45,096 nucleotides of DNA from an uncultured Pelagibacteraceae bacterium (GCA_902546375.1 CACCJO010000007.1:1-45096); one strand, 5' to 3'; counted from the stretch's first letter, positions 1 to 9,851 are shown. Translations and numbers: made by a program. The notes: generated from the sequence alone by a model not told the origin.

Positions 1-57
1 CAGGACTTTTATATTAGACGACATACAGTTAGATTATATAATAATAGAGATAACTAA
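1..57 (+). CDS. 3' end of an unidentified gene (partial)
   Basis: The frame is open from the left edge for 18 codons and ends in TAA at 55-57. The last residues are basic and aromatic (FYIRRHTVRLYNN). The next gene starts 9 nt later on the same strand, so the two may be co-transcribed. The fragment is too short to assign a family. Confidence 0.45.
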   Translation, partial: QDFYIRRHTVRLYNNRDN

Positions 58-66
58 TAAACTTTT

Positions 67-813
67 ATGAGCAAATTTAATTACTTTAAAATAAATAAAT
101 CAAAAAAAATCAGATACTTAAAATACAACCAAAAAAATAAAGCTTACATAGTTTTTTTACACGGGTTTATGTCTGATTTAGAAGGAAAAAAACCTAAAGC
201 ATTTTTAAATTTTGCTAAAAAAAATAAACTTGGTTTTCTTGCACTAGAATATTCTGGTCATGGAAAATCATCTGGTAAATTTACCAATGGGAATATCTCA
301 AAATGGACTAAAGAGACAACTTTATTAATTAAAAAAATTGTCAAAAAAAATAAAATTATCTTAGTTGGCTCAAGTATGGGGTCTTGGATCGCTTTAAATC
401 AATTTAAATTTTTTAAAAAACAAATTGTAGGCTTTTTAGGAATTGGTTCTGCACCTCAATTTTTAGAGGGTTTAATGTGGAACAAATTTTCAAAAAAAAT
501 GAAAAAAGAAATAACAATAAATAGGATTATCAACTTAAAGCATGGAAATTATGAATATCCAATCTCTTTACAACTAATTAAAGATGGCCGGAAAAATAAA
601 GTATTTCATAAAAAAATTTACGACAAATTAAAGATTACTATGGTTCATGGACAAAAGGATGAGTCTGTCCCTGTCAGTTATTCCAAAAAAGTTTTAAAAA
701 TTTTTGTAAATTCAAAAAAAAAATTAGTTATCATTAAAAAGGGTGATCACAGCTTATCTTCACCTAAATGGTTAGGCATATTAAAAAAAGAGTTAAAAAT
801 TATAATTAACTAA
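67..813 (+). CDS. alpha/beta hydrolase family protein
   Basis: A 248-residue single-domain alpha/beta hydrolase, probably a cytosolic serine esterase or thioesterase of unknown substrate. The HG oxyanion segment lies at residues 32-33, followed by EYSGHGKSSG near 61-70. The nucleophile elbow is G-S-S103-M-G, with a likely catalytic Asp198 (HGQKDES) and His228 (KGDHSLS). There is no signal peptide. The order resembles ABHD10-type or YqiA-type small hydrolases, but the sequence does not fix the substrate. It follows a partial gene by 9 nt, and its last 8 nt overlap the 3' end of the convergent gltB, leaving no room for a terminator between them. Confidence 0.85.
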   Translation: MSKFNYFKINKSKKIRYLKYNQKNKAYIVFLHGFMSDLEGKKPKAFLNFAKKNKLGFLALEYSGHGKSSGKFTNGNISKWTKETTLLIKKIVKKNKIILVGSSMGSWIALNQFKFFKKQIVGFLGIGSAPQFLEGLMWNKFSKKMKKEITINRIINLKHGNYEYPISLQLIKDGRKNKVFHKKIYDKLKITMVHGQKDESVPVSYSKKVLKIFVNSKKKLVIIKKGDHSLSSPKWLGILKKELKIIIN

Positions 814-3800
814 CTTCTTTAATCTTAGACTTAAATGTAATTGGATTTTTAAGTTTATTAATCATCTCTTTTGGACAAACCTGAACAAAATTTTTAATTT
901 CAACTTCAAAATTTTCAAAGATATTTTTTGATATCAACGATCCTGTCTCCTTTGAATGTTCTAAAATTAATTCTTTTAAATAACTTGTCCAATAATCTGT
1001 CTCAACATTTTGCCAAACAACTGAATCTGGATTTACTTTTTTTTCAAACTCTTTAGATTTATCATAGATAAATGCCATACCTCCGGTCATGCCAGCTGCA
1101 AAGTTGTCACCGACATTTCCTAAAATGACCACTGTTCCCCCAGTCATATACTCACAACCATTTGAGTCACAACCCTCAATAACTGTAGTTGCACCAGAAT
1201 TTCTTACAGCAAATCTATCACCTGCTTGACCCGCAGCAAAAAGTTTACCTGAAGTAGCTCCATACAGAACTGTATTTCCGATGATTGTATTTTCATTAGA
1301 GATTAAATTACTTTCATCCGAAAGTTTTATCGAGATTGTAGCGCCTGACAATCCCTTGCCGACATAGTCATTTGCATCACCTTTAAGATTTAATTTTAGT
1401 CCTTTTGATGAAAAAGCACCGAATGACTGACCCGCAGAACCTTTGAAATTTAATGTAAGAAAATTTTCATCAAGTTTTTCGTAACCATACTTTTTGTAAA
1501 GATGATGTGAAATTCTTGTACCAACTGCCCTGTTTGTATTTTTGATAATAAATTCTTTCTCAACTTTTTCTGAATTATCTAAAGATTTTTCTATTTCTGG
1601 CCAAATTTCCTGGTCTAATGTTCCTGGTACTTTATTAATCTCCAATGACTCGCAGTATCTTTTATTGTTTCCTGGGTCTGCCTGAACAAATAATGGATTT
1701 AAATCTAAATCATCTAAATTTGGTGACGCTTTATTAACTTGCATTAATAAGTCAGTTCTTCCAATTATATCATTTAATGATTTAAAACCTAATTCAGCTA
1801 AAATTTCTCTTACTTCAGATGCAATGAAAGTGAATAAATTTACAACCTTGTCTGGAGTACCAGTAAATTTTTCTCTTAATTTTTCATCTTGTGTACAAAC
1901 ACCTACTGGACAAGTATTTGAGTGGCACTGTCTTACCATTATACATCCCATTGCCACTAGAGCTGTTGTTGCAACTCCATACTCCTCTGCTCCCATCATT
2001 GCAGCAATAACAACATCTCTTCCAGTTTTAATACCACCATCAGTTCTTAACGTAACTTTGTGTCTTAAATTGTTTAACGTTAAAACCTGATTTGCCTCAG
2101 TGAGACCCATCTCCCAAGGTATTCCAACATATTTGACACTTGTTTGAGGAGTTGCGCCTGTTCCACCATTATGACCCGAAATTAAAATAATATCTGCTTT
2201 TGCTTTAGCTACACCTGCAGCAATAGTTCCAATTCCAGATGATGCAACTAACTTGACACCAACTCGTGCTTTTGGATTTGTTTGTTTCAAATCATAAATC
2301 AGTTGTGCCAAATCTTCTATGGAATAAATATCGTGATGTGGAGGTGGAGAAATTAATGTTACTCCTGGAGTGGAATGTCGTAGTCTTGCAATCTCCTTTG
2401 TTACTTTGAAGCCAGGTAACTGACCGCCTTCCCCTGGTTTAGCGCCTTGTGCCATTTTAATTTCTATTTCATTACAATTATTCAAGTAATTTACAGTCAC
2501 ACCAAATCTAGCAGATGCAATTTGTTTAACTCTAGAATTTGCACTATCACCACTATCCATCACCTTAAATCTTTCTGCATCTTCTCCACCTTCACCACTA
2601 CAAGAAGCTCCTTTAATCCTATTCATTCCAATAGCAAGTGTTTCATGCGCTTCTTTAGATAAAGCACCGTGGGACATGCTTCCACTACCAAATCTTTTTA
2701 ATATTTTTTCTATTGGTTCAACTTCTGATAAGTTAATTGATGAGCCCAATTTTTTCTTTCTAAAATCAACTAGATCCCTCAAATTTATTGGTGGTAAATT
2801 ATATATACCATCAGCATATTTTTTATATGCTTCATATGAATTTGAGCCTACAGCGCTTTGTAATAAATGAATGAGCTTTCCTTGATATTGATGAGTTTCA
2901 CCGTTTTTCCTGTATCTATAAATACCTCCGATTGGCAATATAGTCTCTGTGCTTTCAAATGCTTCTTTGTGAATTTCTCTTATTTTTTTTTCAATTCCAA
3001 CTAAACCAATGCCTGAAATTTTTGAGGTAACTCCAGGAAAGTATTCATTTACAACTGTTCTGCTCAATCCTACTGTTTCAAAATTACATCCACCTCTGTA
3101 AGAACTTAAAACTGAAATCCCCATTTTTGACATTATCTTCAATAAACCCGCATTAACTGAATTTATGTAGCGTTGTACACACTCATCAAAACTAAATTGG
3201 CCAAAAAGTTTTTTTTCATATCTTTGATATAAACTATCAAAAGCTAGATATGGATTTACTGTAGTTGCTCCAACTCCAATTAATGTTGCAAACGAATGAG
3301 TATCTATAGCCTCTCCAGACTGAACATTTATAGAAACATAACCTCTTAGTTTTTTTTGTATCAAAAATGTATTTATAGCTCCGACACATAATAACATAGG
3401 CATTGGCAATCTTTCAGATGAGAGATTTTTGTCACTTAAAATCAGTTGGGTAATACCTTGTCTTACTGCAATTTCAGACTCTTTTTGGATCCTGTTAATA
3501 GAATTTTCTAAATTGTCATCTTGTGAAAATGAACAATCAATATTTACTGAATTTTTACCAAAAAAATTAGTGAACTTATTAAATTGTGAATTTGATAGAA
3601 TAGGGCTATTTAAAACATAAATATTCTCTTTAGTTAAAGTATCAAAATCAAGAATATTACCTAAATTTCCAAATCTAGTTTTTAAACTCATCACTTTATT
3701 TTCTCTTAAAGAGTCAATTGGCGGATTAGTTACTTGGCTAAAATTTTGTCTAAAAAAATGGTAAAGTGGTCTATACTTATCAGATAACACTGCTAAAGGG

Positions 3801-5311
3801 GTATCATCACCCATGGAACCTGTTGCTTCTTTTGCATCTTCTGCCATTGGATGTAAGATAAGTTCTAAATCCTCTAAACTTATTCCGAAAGTATATTGTC
3901 TTCTCCTTAAGCTTTCGCCATCAAAGTTATGTTTTTCATTGGAAATTGATAATTTTTCATCTAGATCAATTATTTGAGAATTAAAGTGTTTAAATTCTTT
4001 AGCCAAATAATCTTTTATTTGATTATTAGAAAAAACTTTACCTTTTTCAATTCTAACCCCGATAATTTCACCAGGACCAAGTCTCCCCTTGGTTAAAATT
4101 TTTTTTTCATTCAAATCAATCATTCCTGTTTCTGAGCCTGCAAAGATCATTTTGTCTTTTGTAATGGCATATCTCAAAGGTCTAAGACCATTTCTATCAT
4201 TTGCAGCTATAACCCATTCATTGTCTGTAGCTGCAATAGCAGCAGGTCCATCCCATGGCTCCATTGTACTATTCAAAAAATTGAATAATTGCTGATGACT
4301 TTTTGATAATGTCTTATTTTTTTTCGACCATGCATCAGGTACTAGCATTAATTTAGCTAATGGTGCAGATTGGCCTGATTTATTTAGTAATTCAAATACA
4401 TTATCTAAAGCTGCAGAGTCAGAGACACCTTTTTGTATTACTGGTTTTAAATTTTCTATGTCCTCGAAAAGTGGGCTACTCATTTCTTGTTCGTGAACTT
4501 TCATCCAATTTTTATTTCCTTTATAAGTATTTATCTCACCATTGTGCGCTATGGCTCTAAATGGTTGAGCTAAGCTCCAGCTCGGTGCAGTGTTTGTTGA
4601 AAATCTTTGATGAAAAATTGCATATCTTGAAATAAACCTTGAGTCTCTAAGATCTAAATAAAAGTCAGATAAAGACTCTGCTAAATATAGCCCTTTATAA
4701 ATTATAGATTTTGAACTAATTGAACAAATATAAAAATTATTCAATGAGGCATCAAAAGCTTTATTTTCAATTCTCTTTCTTGTTTCATAAATTTTTCTCT
4801 CTAAGTTTTTATCTAATAAATTTGGATCATTAGGTTTAAAAAGAACCTGTATGATTTCTGGCATGGTTTGAAGAGCTTTTTCCCCTAAAACTTTTGAATT
4901 TACTGGTACTTGTCGCCAACCATATATACTAAAATTATTTTTAGTTAGTTCACTCTCAACTATTGTTTTGCAACTCTCTTGCGCTGAATAGTCATTTCTA
5001 GGTAAAAAAATCATTCCTACACAGATTTCAGAATTATCATAATCGTGTCCGGTAACTTGTATTTTTTCTATAAAAAAGTCTTTCGGAATTTCAACATGTA
5101 TTCCAGCTCCATCACCCGTTTTACCATCTGCATCAACTGCACCTCTGTGCCAAACTGCTTTTAAAGCTTCAATTCCATACTCAACTATAGCCCTAGATTT
5201 TTTTCCTTCTGTAGATGCAATTAAACCAACTCCACAAGCATCGTGTTCCATCTCTTTTGAATAAATATGATTTTTTGTGAGTAACTCTAAATTTTTTTTA
5301 TAATTTTCCAT
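806..5311 (-). CDS. gltB: glutamate synthase (NADPH) large subunit
   Basis: Large (alpha) subunit of glutamate synthase. It hydrolyses glutamine at the N-terminal Ntn amidotransferase domain, channels ammonia to the FMN domain and reductively aminates 2-oxoglutarate. At 1501 residues it is the usual full length. Cys26 in EHDACGVGL is the expected N-terminal nucleophile after removal of a 25-residue propeptide. The 3Fe-4S ligands appear as C-x5-C-x4-C in CIMVRQCHSNTC, and the GXGXG-rich GltB C-terminal beta-helix follows. Its ATG overlaps the stop of gltD by one base (TAATG), so the two subunits are translationally coupled. Together with glutamine synthetase this is the high-affinity ammonium assimilation route. 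Confidence 0.98.
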   Translation of the reverse strand: MENYKKNLELLTKNHIYSKEMEHDACGVGLIASTEGKKSRAIVEYGIEALKAVWHRGAVDADGKTGDGAGIHVEIPKDFFIEKIQVTGHDYDNSEICVGMIFLPRNDYSAQESCKTIVESELTKNNFSIYGWRQVPVNSKVLGEKALQTMPEIIQVLFKPNDPNLLDKNLERKIYETRKRIENKAFDASLNNFYICSISSKSIIYKGLYLAESLSDFYLDLRDSRFISRYAIFHQRFSTNTAPSWSLAQPFRAIAHNGEINTYKGNKNWMKVHEQEMSSPLFEDIENLKPVIQKGVSDSAALDNVFELLNKSGQSAPLAKLMLVPDAWSKKNKTLSKSHQQLFNFLNSTMEPWDGPAAIAATDNEWVIAANDRNGLRPLRYAITKDKMIFAGSETGMIDLNEKKILTKGRLGPGEIIGVRIEKGKVFSNNQIKDYLAKEFKHFNSQIIDLDEKLSISNEKHNFDGESLRRRQYTFGISLEDLELILHPMAEDAKEATGSMGDDTPLAVLSDKYRPLYHFFRQNFSQVTNPPIDSLRENKVMSLKTRFGNLGNILDFDTLTKENIYVLNSPILSNSQFNKFTNFFGKNSVNIDCSFSQDDNLENSINRIQKESEIAVRQGITQLILSDKNLSSERLPMPMLLCVGAINTFLIQKKLRGYVSINVQSGEAIDTHSFATLIGVGATTVNPYLAFDSLYQRYEKKLFGQFSFDECVQRYINSVNAGLLKIMSKMGISVLSSYRGGCNFETVGLSRTVVNEYFPGVTSKISGIGLVGIEKKIREIHKEAFESTETILPIGGIYRYRKNGETHQYQGKLIHLLQSAVGSNSYEAYKKYADGIYNLPPINLRDLVDFRKKKLGSSINLSEVEPIEKILKRFGSGSMSHGALSKEAHETLAIGMNRIKGASCSGEGGEDAERFKVMDSGDSANSRVKQIASARFGVTVNYLNNCNEIEIKMAQGAKPGEGGQLPGFKVTKEIARLRHSTPGVTLISPPPHHDIYSIEDLAQLIYDLKQTNPKARVGVKLVASSGIGTIAAGVAKAKADIILISGHNGGTGATPQTSVKYVGIPWEMGLTEANQVLTLNNLRHKVTLRTDGGIKTGRDVVIAAMMGAEEYGVATTALVAMGCIMVRQCHSNTCPVGVCTQDEKLREKFTGTPDKVVNLFTFIASEVREILAELGFKSLNDIIGRTDLLMQVNKASPNLDDLDLNPLFVQADPGNNKRYCESLEINKVPGTLDQEIWPEIEKSLDNSEKVEKEFIIKNTNRAVGTRISHHLYKKYGYEKLDENFLTLNFKGSAGQSFGAFSSKGLKLNLKGDANDYVGKGLSGATISIKLSDESNLISNENTIIGNTVLYGATSGKLFAAGQAGDRFAVRNSGATTVIEGCDSNGCEYMTGGTVVILGNVGDNFAAGMTGGMAFIYDKSKEFEKKVNPDSVVWQNVETDYWTSYLKELILEHSKETGSLISKNIFENFEVEIKNFVQVCPKEMINKLKNPITFKSKIKEVS

Positions 5312-6750
5312 TAAGCTACTTTTGTTTTTTTCAATTGCATATTTTCTAAATATGTTTTCATAGAAGAAGCTGCATCTCTACCATCTTTGATTGCCCATAC
5401 TACTAACGACGCTCCTCTTACAATATCTCCTGCAGCAAAAACACCTTTTAGATTTGTTTCCATCGTATTGAAATCGGTTTTAATTGTTCCCCATTTTGTT
5501 ACTTGTAACTCTTGTGCATCAAATAATAATGGTAAATTTTCTGGATCAAATCCAAGAGCTTTGATTACCATATCGGCTTTCACCATAAATTCTGAACCTT
5601 CTTTAATTTCTGGTTTTCGTCTTCCTGATTCATCTGGCTCACCTAATTCAATTTGATTAACAACTAAATTTTCGATTTTATTTTTTCCCTTAAATTCTTT
5701 TGGACTAGAAAGCCAAACAAATTCTACACCCTCTTCCTCAGCATTTGCAACTTCTCTAGCAGATCCAGGCATATTTTCTTTATCTCTTCTATATAAACAT
5801 TTTACCGACTTTGCTTTTTGTCTTACTGAAGTTCTTACACAATCCATTGCTGTGTCGCCGCCACCTATCACAACAACATCTTTTCCCTCAGCGTTTAAAA
5901 TTCCTTTATCAAATAATTCTACTTTATCTCCTAGGCCTTTTTTATTTGATGCTGTCAAAAACTCCATTGCAGGAAAAATATTACCTAAATCATTGCCAGG
6001 TAATTCAACTTCTCTTGGTTTATATACACCCGTCGCTATCAAAATTGCATCATGTTTTTTTCGCAACTGTTCTAGAGTTGCATCTTTACCAACTTCAAAA
6101 TTTTGAATAAATTTTATCCCACCATCCTTTAACAACTTTGTTCTTCGCTCAACTACATGTTTTTCAAGTTTAAAATTTGGAATTCCATAAATTAATAATC
6201 CACCTGCGCGATCATATCGATCATAAACATTAATTTTATATCCATTTTTCCTTAGCTGCTCAGCTGCTGCCAATCCTGCGGGACCGGCACCAATTATTCC
6301 AACGCTTTGTTCTTTTTCATGTTTTAGAGAAATTGGTTTAACCCAGCCTTGTTCCCATGCTTTATCATTAATATATTTCTCAACTGAACCAATAGTAACT
6401 GTTCCATGTCCTGATTGCTCAATAACACAGTTACCCTCACACAATCTGTCCTGAGGACAAATTCTTCCACACACCTCTGGCATATTGTTAGTGCTTTGAG
6501 ATAATTCGTAGGCCTCTTTTAATCTTCCCTCAGCTGTAAGTTTTAACCAATCTGGAATATTGTTGCTTAAGGGACAATGTACTTGGCAAAATGGAACTCC
6601 ACATTGAGAACATCTGCTTGATTGTTCTTCAGCTTTTTTAGTTACAAACTCGTCATAGATCTCATTAAAATCCTCTTTTCTTGTGCCAATCTTTCTTTTA
6701 GGTGGAGTTTGTTGACCTATTTTTACAAATTTTAACATTTTATCAGTCAT
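5311..6750 (-). CDS. gltD: glutamate synthase small subunit
   Basis: Small (beta) subunit of glutamate synthase, 479 residues. It takes electrons from NADPH through FAD and iron-sulfur clusters to GltB. N-terminal cluster ligands are Cys47, Cys50, Cys55 and Cys59, with a second Cys set in CGRICPQDRLCEGNC (94-108). The FAD dinucleotide fold is GAGPAGLAAA (154-163) and the NADPH fold is VIGGGDTAMDC (294-304). It is first in the gltD-gltB operon, reversed from the gltB-gltD order of E. coli. I chose the ATG at 6750; an in-frame Met lies four codons on. Upstream is a TATAAT box with inverted repeats behind it, listed separately. Confidence 0.97.
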   Translation of the reverse strand: MTDKMLKFVKIGQQTPPKRKIGTRKEDFNEIYDEFVTKKAEEQSSRCSQCGVPFCQVHCPLSNNIPDWLKLTAEGRLKEAYELSQSTNNMPEVCGRICPQDRLCEGNCVIEQSGHGTVTIGSVEKYINDKAWEQGWVKPISLKHEKEQSVGIIGAGPAGLAAAEQLRKNGYKINVYDRYDRAGGLLIYGIPNFKLEKHVVERRTKLLKDGGIKFIQNFEVGKDATLEQLRKKHDAILIATGVYKPREVELPGNDLGNIFPAMEFLTASNKKGLGDKVELFDKGILNAEGKDVVVIGGGDTAMDCVRTSVRQKAKSVKCLYRRDKENMPGSAREVANAEEEGVEFVWLSSPKEFKGKNKIENLVVNQIELGEPDESGRRKPEIKEGSEFMVKADMVIKALGFDPENLPLLFDAQELQVTKWGTIKTDFNTMETNLKGVFAAGDIVRGASLVVWAIKDGRDAASSMKTYLENMQLKKTKVA

Positions 6751-6772
6751 AGAATCTTTAAATTTTCGGCAA

Positions 6773-6778
6773 ATTATA
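6773..6778 (-). promoter_or_regulatory. candidate -10 box of the gltD-gltB operon
   Basis: A perfect TATAAT on the minus strand, 23 nt before the gltD ATG. At 17-bp spacing the -35 position holds only a poor hexamer, as is usual in promoters that depend on an activator. The inverted repeat at 6807-6827 would be centred about 50 bp upstream of the start point. Confidence 0.5.
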
Positions 6779-6806
6779 CATTGTTTTTATTAATAAAAGT
6801 ATTATT

Positions 6807-6827
6807 TAGGTCAATACTTATGACCTA
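6807..6827. promoter_or_regulatory. perfect 7-bp inverted repeat upstream of gltD (candidate activator site)
   Basis: TAGGTCA-N7-TGACCTA, with no mismatch in the arms. It lies between the divergent gltD and uppP genes, closer to the gltD promoter. Arm length and spacing suit a dimeric DNA-binding protein (Lrp- or LysR-type proteins regulate gltBD in other bacteria), but the binding protein is not known here. Confidence 0.5.
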
Positions 6828-6830
6828 TAA

Positions 6831-6849
6831 TTAACGCTATTTAGCGTAA
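6831..6849. repeat. second inverted repeat in the gltD-uppP gap
   Basis: TTAACGCTA-TT-TAGCGTAA: a short dyad with a CGCTA/TAGCG core and one unpaired base in the outer arm. It starts 4 bp after the first dyad. It could be a second operator or a small hairpin in a uppP leader. Confidence 0.35.
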
Positions 6850-6933
6850 AATGTAAGAAATTTATTTTTTGCATACCTATTATGATTAAATCGAATTGTT
6901 TAAAATGAATATTTTTTAAGTTACGACATCTTT

Positions 6934-7713
6934 ATGCTTCAAGATTTTATAGAAATACTAATTCTTTCTGCGGTCCAAGGAATTTCTGAATTTTTACCTA
7001 TTAGCTCTTCGGCCCATCTGATCTTAATATCAAATTTTTATGATTTTAGCTCAAGCTCTTTATTCATTGATATTGGTCTGCACTTGGGTTCTTTATTTGC
7101 AATAATCTATTACTTTAAAAAAGATTTACTAAATTTAAGAAACAATCAAAAACTATTGGTTTTGATTTTATTTGGATCAATACCTCTTATAATTTTTGGA
7201 TATATAATATATTCGATCGAAATAATTAATCTTTTAAGAAATATAGAAATTATTGCATGGACAACTCTGTTTTTTGGTTTAGTCCTATTTTTATCAGATA
7301 AAAGAGATACTGATCAAAATATATCAACCAACTTAAATATAAAATCAATATTATTCATAGGTTTATTTCAAATTTTAGCACTCATACCTGGTGTGAGTAG
7401 AGCAGGGATAACTTTAACAGCAGCTCGATTTCTAAAATTTAATAGAGTTGACTCAAGCAAAATCGCCTTTTTATTATCTATACCCGCGTTAGCAGGGGCA
7501 AGTTTTTTAGGTCTTCAAGATGCTGTACAACAGTCTACTGAATTTAATTATTTATTATTAATTGCAGTTACTCTTTCTTTTATCTTCTCATTTATCACAG
7601 TCAAATATTTTGTAAGATATGTAAGGAATTTTTCTTTAACCGTATTCGTAATTTATAGAATTATTATTGCTTTAGTTTTATTATTGATAATTTATTTTCC
7701 TCATCAAGGGTAA
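6934..7713 (+). CDS. uppP: undecaprenyl-diphosphate phosphatase
   Basis: UppP/BacA integral membrane phosphatase, 259 residues. It dephosphorylates undecaprenyl diphosphate so the lipid carrier can be reused for peptidoglycan and surface polysaccharide. Both family signatures are present: the N-terminal Glu/Ser-rich motif EFLPISSSAHL (about 18-28) and the second motif PGVSRAGITLTAARF (about 151-165). Several hydrophobic helices are evident. It is divergent from gltD. Its final 33 nt overlap the 3' end of the convergent EamA-type transporter gene. Confidence 0.95.
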   Translation: MLQDFIEILILSAVQGISEFLPISSSAHLILISNFYDFSSSSLFIDIGLHLGSLFAIIYYFKKDLLNLRNNQKLLVLILFGSIPLIIFGYIIYSIEIINLLRNIEIIAWTTLFFGLVLFLSDKRDTDQNISTNLNIKSILFIGLFQILALIPGVSRAGITLTAARFLKFNRVDSSKIAFLLSIPALAGASFLGLQDAVQQSTEFNYLLLIAVTLSFIFSFITVKYFVRYVRNFSLTVFVIYRIIIALVLLLIIYFPHQG

Positions 7714-8577
7714 TAATTGAGAAATTAAAACACCACACAATATGAACAAACACCCCAATATATTATTAAAATCTAAAATTTGACTCAATAAAACCCATGC
7801 TGCGATAGTTGCAAATACACCCTCTAATGAAAAAATTATGGCTGCTGGTGCAGGTGTTATGTTTTTTTGAGCGTAAATTTGTAAAACGAATGCAAAACCA
7901 CCTGATAAAATTCCTGCATAGAGTATAGAGTCTATCTCGTTGAGAATATTTTCAATTACAAATTCTTCATAAATCAAACCAATAATAAAAGAAAATAAAG
8001 CCACTAATAAAGTTTGGATTGCACCTAATGTTAAAGGCAAGTTATATGTTTTAACAATCATTCCGGTAAATATTATGTGTGTGCTCCAGAATAATGCTCC
8101 AAGAATGACCAATGTGTCTCCAAGTCTAACTGTAGCATCGTAAAAATTGGTTAAAAGATATCCGCCAATTAAACATAAGATAACTGAAGGCCATACACTC
8201 CAATGCAATGAGTCTTTCTTAAATATAAAAATAATAATTGGCACCATCGGAACATAAAAAATCGTAAAGAAAGCAGCATTAGCTACATCTGTGTAAAGCA
8301 GAGCTACTTGCTGCAATGCCGATCCTAAAAATAATGATAATCCTATTAAAAAAGATAGAATAGAAAAATATTTAAAACCAGTTTTGAATTCTAATTTAAA
8401 TTTTTTAGTCTCAAATAATAATGCTAAAGGTAGAATTGCCAAAAAACCCACAAAAAATCTTACTGCATTAAATGTAAACGGACCAATATCATCCATGCCA
8501 GTGTCTTGAGCAATAAATGTAGTTCCCCAAATAAATGTACACAACAAAGCACTTAACAATGAAACGCTTTTAGACAT
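7681..8577 (-). CDS. DMT-superfamily (EamA) transporter
   Basis: Inner-membrane permease of the drug/metabolite transporter family, about 298 residues with ten predicted helices in two EamA repeats. The N-terminus (LLSALLCTFIWGTTFIAQ) and the PAAIIFSLEGVFATIAAW segment in the second half are typical. The substrate cannot be read from sequence; relatives export amino acids or other metabolites. I chose the ATG at 8577, 8 nt after the aceF stop. An upstream TTG at 8589 would overlap that stop and add four residues. It is probably read through from aceE-aceF. Its 3' end overlaps uppP by 33 nt. Confidence 0.88.
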   Translation of the reverse strand: MSKSVSLLSALLCTFIWGTTFIAQDTGMDDIGPFTFNAVRFFVGFLAILPLALLFETKKFKLEFKTGFKYFSILSFLIGLSLFLGSALQQVALLYTDVANAAFFTIFYVPMVPIIIFIFKKDSLHWSVWPSVILCLIGGYLLTNFYDATVRLGDTLVILGALFWSTHIIFTGMIVKTYNLPLTLGAIQTLLVALFSFIIGLIYEEFVIENILNEIDSILYAGILSGGFAFVLQIYAQKNITPAPAAIIFSLEGVFATIAAWVLLSQILDFNNILGCLFILCGVLISQLLPLMRKINYQ

Positions 8578-8585
8578 AATTTTTA

Positions 8586-9851
8586 TCAAACGGCTAACTT
8601 ATAAGCAAAATTTTTACCAAGATTTTCTTTTAGATCATTATTAAATCGAGCTGCCTCCGCACCATCAATAATTCTATGATCATAAGATAGTGAAAGTGGC
8701 AACATAGTGCGCGTTACAAATTTTCCATCCAGGAATACTTGTTTTTTTTCTGCTCTTCCTACTCCTAAAATAGCAACTTCAGGATAATTTATAATTGGGG
8801 TAAAAAAAGATCCCCCGATTCCCCCTAGGCTTGTTATCGTCATAGAACCTCCAAACAACTCTTTTTTATCAATTTTAAGATCTCTACATTGCTGACTAAT
8901 TTTTTTTAATTCTGTACTTATTAAAGAAATATTTTTATTATCTGCATTTCTTAATTTAGGAACCATCAGACCATGTGGTGTATCCACTGCTATGCCGACA
9001 TGATAATACTTTTTGACAGTCATTTTACCGTTTTCAATTTGATCGATTGAAGTATTAAAATTTGGAAATTTTTTTAATGATGTTGTTAATGCTTTTACGA
9101 TGAAAGCTAATGGTGTAATTTTTTTTTTTTCACCAGTATATACGTCCGTAAGAGAAGTTCTAAATTCCTCTAATTCTGTTATATCAGCTTCATCATGATT
9201 GGTTACGTGAGGAATTTTTGTCCAAGAGTTCATTAAATATTTAGACGACAACTTTTTCACTCTGGGAATGTCTTTAATATCTACTTCTCCAAAATCTGAA
9301 TGGGAATACTCTAGTTCAATTTTTTGTTCAGTTGTATTTTGATCTTTGAAACTTTTATCAGATTTAGTTGCAACAAATAACTTTACGTCACTCTCTGTAA
9401 CCCTACCTTGTCTTTCACTACCTGGGACTTTGTTGATATTAACTCCGAGTTCTCTTGCAAATTTTCTAACTTTTGGTGAAGCAGAAGCTTTTGTAGAAAA
9501 ATCTTTAACTATTATATTTTCAGACTCATTGGTTTTTTTTACATCATCTTTTTTTATTTCTTTTGGTAATTGACTTTTTGGTAACTCTTGAGCACTTATT
9601 TCTTTTATTTCTTTCTCACTTTCAATTTCAATAATTTTATCACCTTCCGATACCTTGTCTCCAATTTTAACATTCAAAGAAATTATGGTTCCATCATCAG
9701 AAGATGGTATTTCCACACTTGATTTATCACTTTCTATAGTTATCAGTGGATCATTCTTTTTTATTTTTTGGCCTTTCTTAATTAAAACTTCGATGACTTC
9801 CACATCTTTGAATTCACCAATATTTGGAACTTTTATATCTTTCTTTGACAT
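8586..9851 (-). CDS. aceF: pyruvate dehydrogenase E2 (dihydrolipoamide acetyltransferase)
   Basis: E2 core of the pyruvate dehydrogenase complex, 421 residues. It transfers the acetyl group from E1 to CoA. Domain order: one lipoyl domain (1-77, lipoyl Lys43 in ESDKSSVE), a charged linker, a peripheral subunit-binding domain (about 128-162, ASPKVRKFARELG), a second linker, then the catalytic domain with the C-terminal SYDHRIIDGAEAARF motif carrying the active-site His and Asp. E. coli AceF has three lipoyl domains; this one has one, and a further one sits on AceE. Its ATG overlaps the aceE stop by one base. No E3 (lpd) gene lies in the window. Confidence 0.96.
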   Translation of the reverse strand: MSKKDIKVPNIGEFKDVEVIEVLIKKGQKIKKNDPLITIESDKSSVEIPSSDDGTIISLNVKIGDKVSEGDKIIEIESEKEIKEISAQELPKSQLPKEIKKDDVKKTNESENIIVKDFSTKASASPKVRKFARELGVNINKVPGSERQGRVTESDVKLFVATKSDKSFKDQNTTEQKIELEYSHSDFGEVDIKDIPRVKKLSSKYLMNSWTKIPHVTNHDEADITELEEFRTSLTDVYTGEKKKITPLAFIVKALTTSLKKFPNFNTSIDQIENGKMTVKKYYHVGIAVDTPHGLMVPKLRNADNKNISLISTELKKISQQCRDLKIDKKELFGGSMTITSLGGIGGSFFTPIINYPEVAILGVGRAEKKQVFLDGKFVTRTMLPLSLSYDHRIIDGAEAARFNNDLKENLGKNFAYKLAV

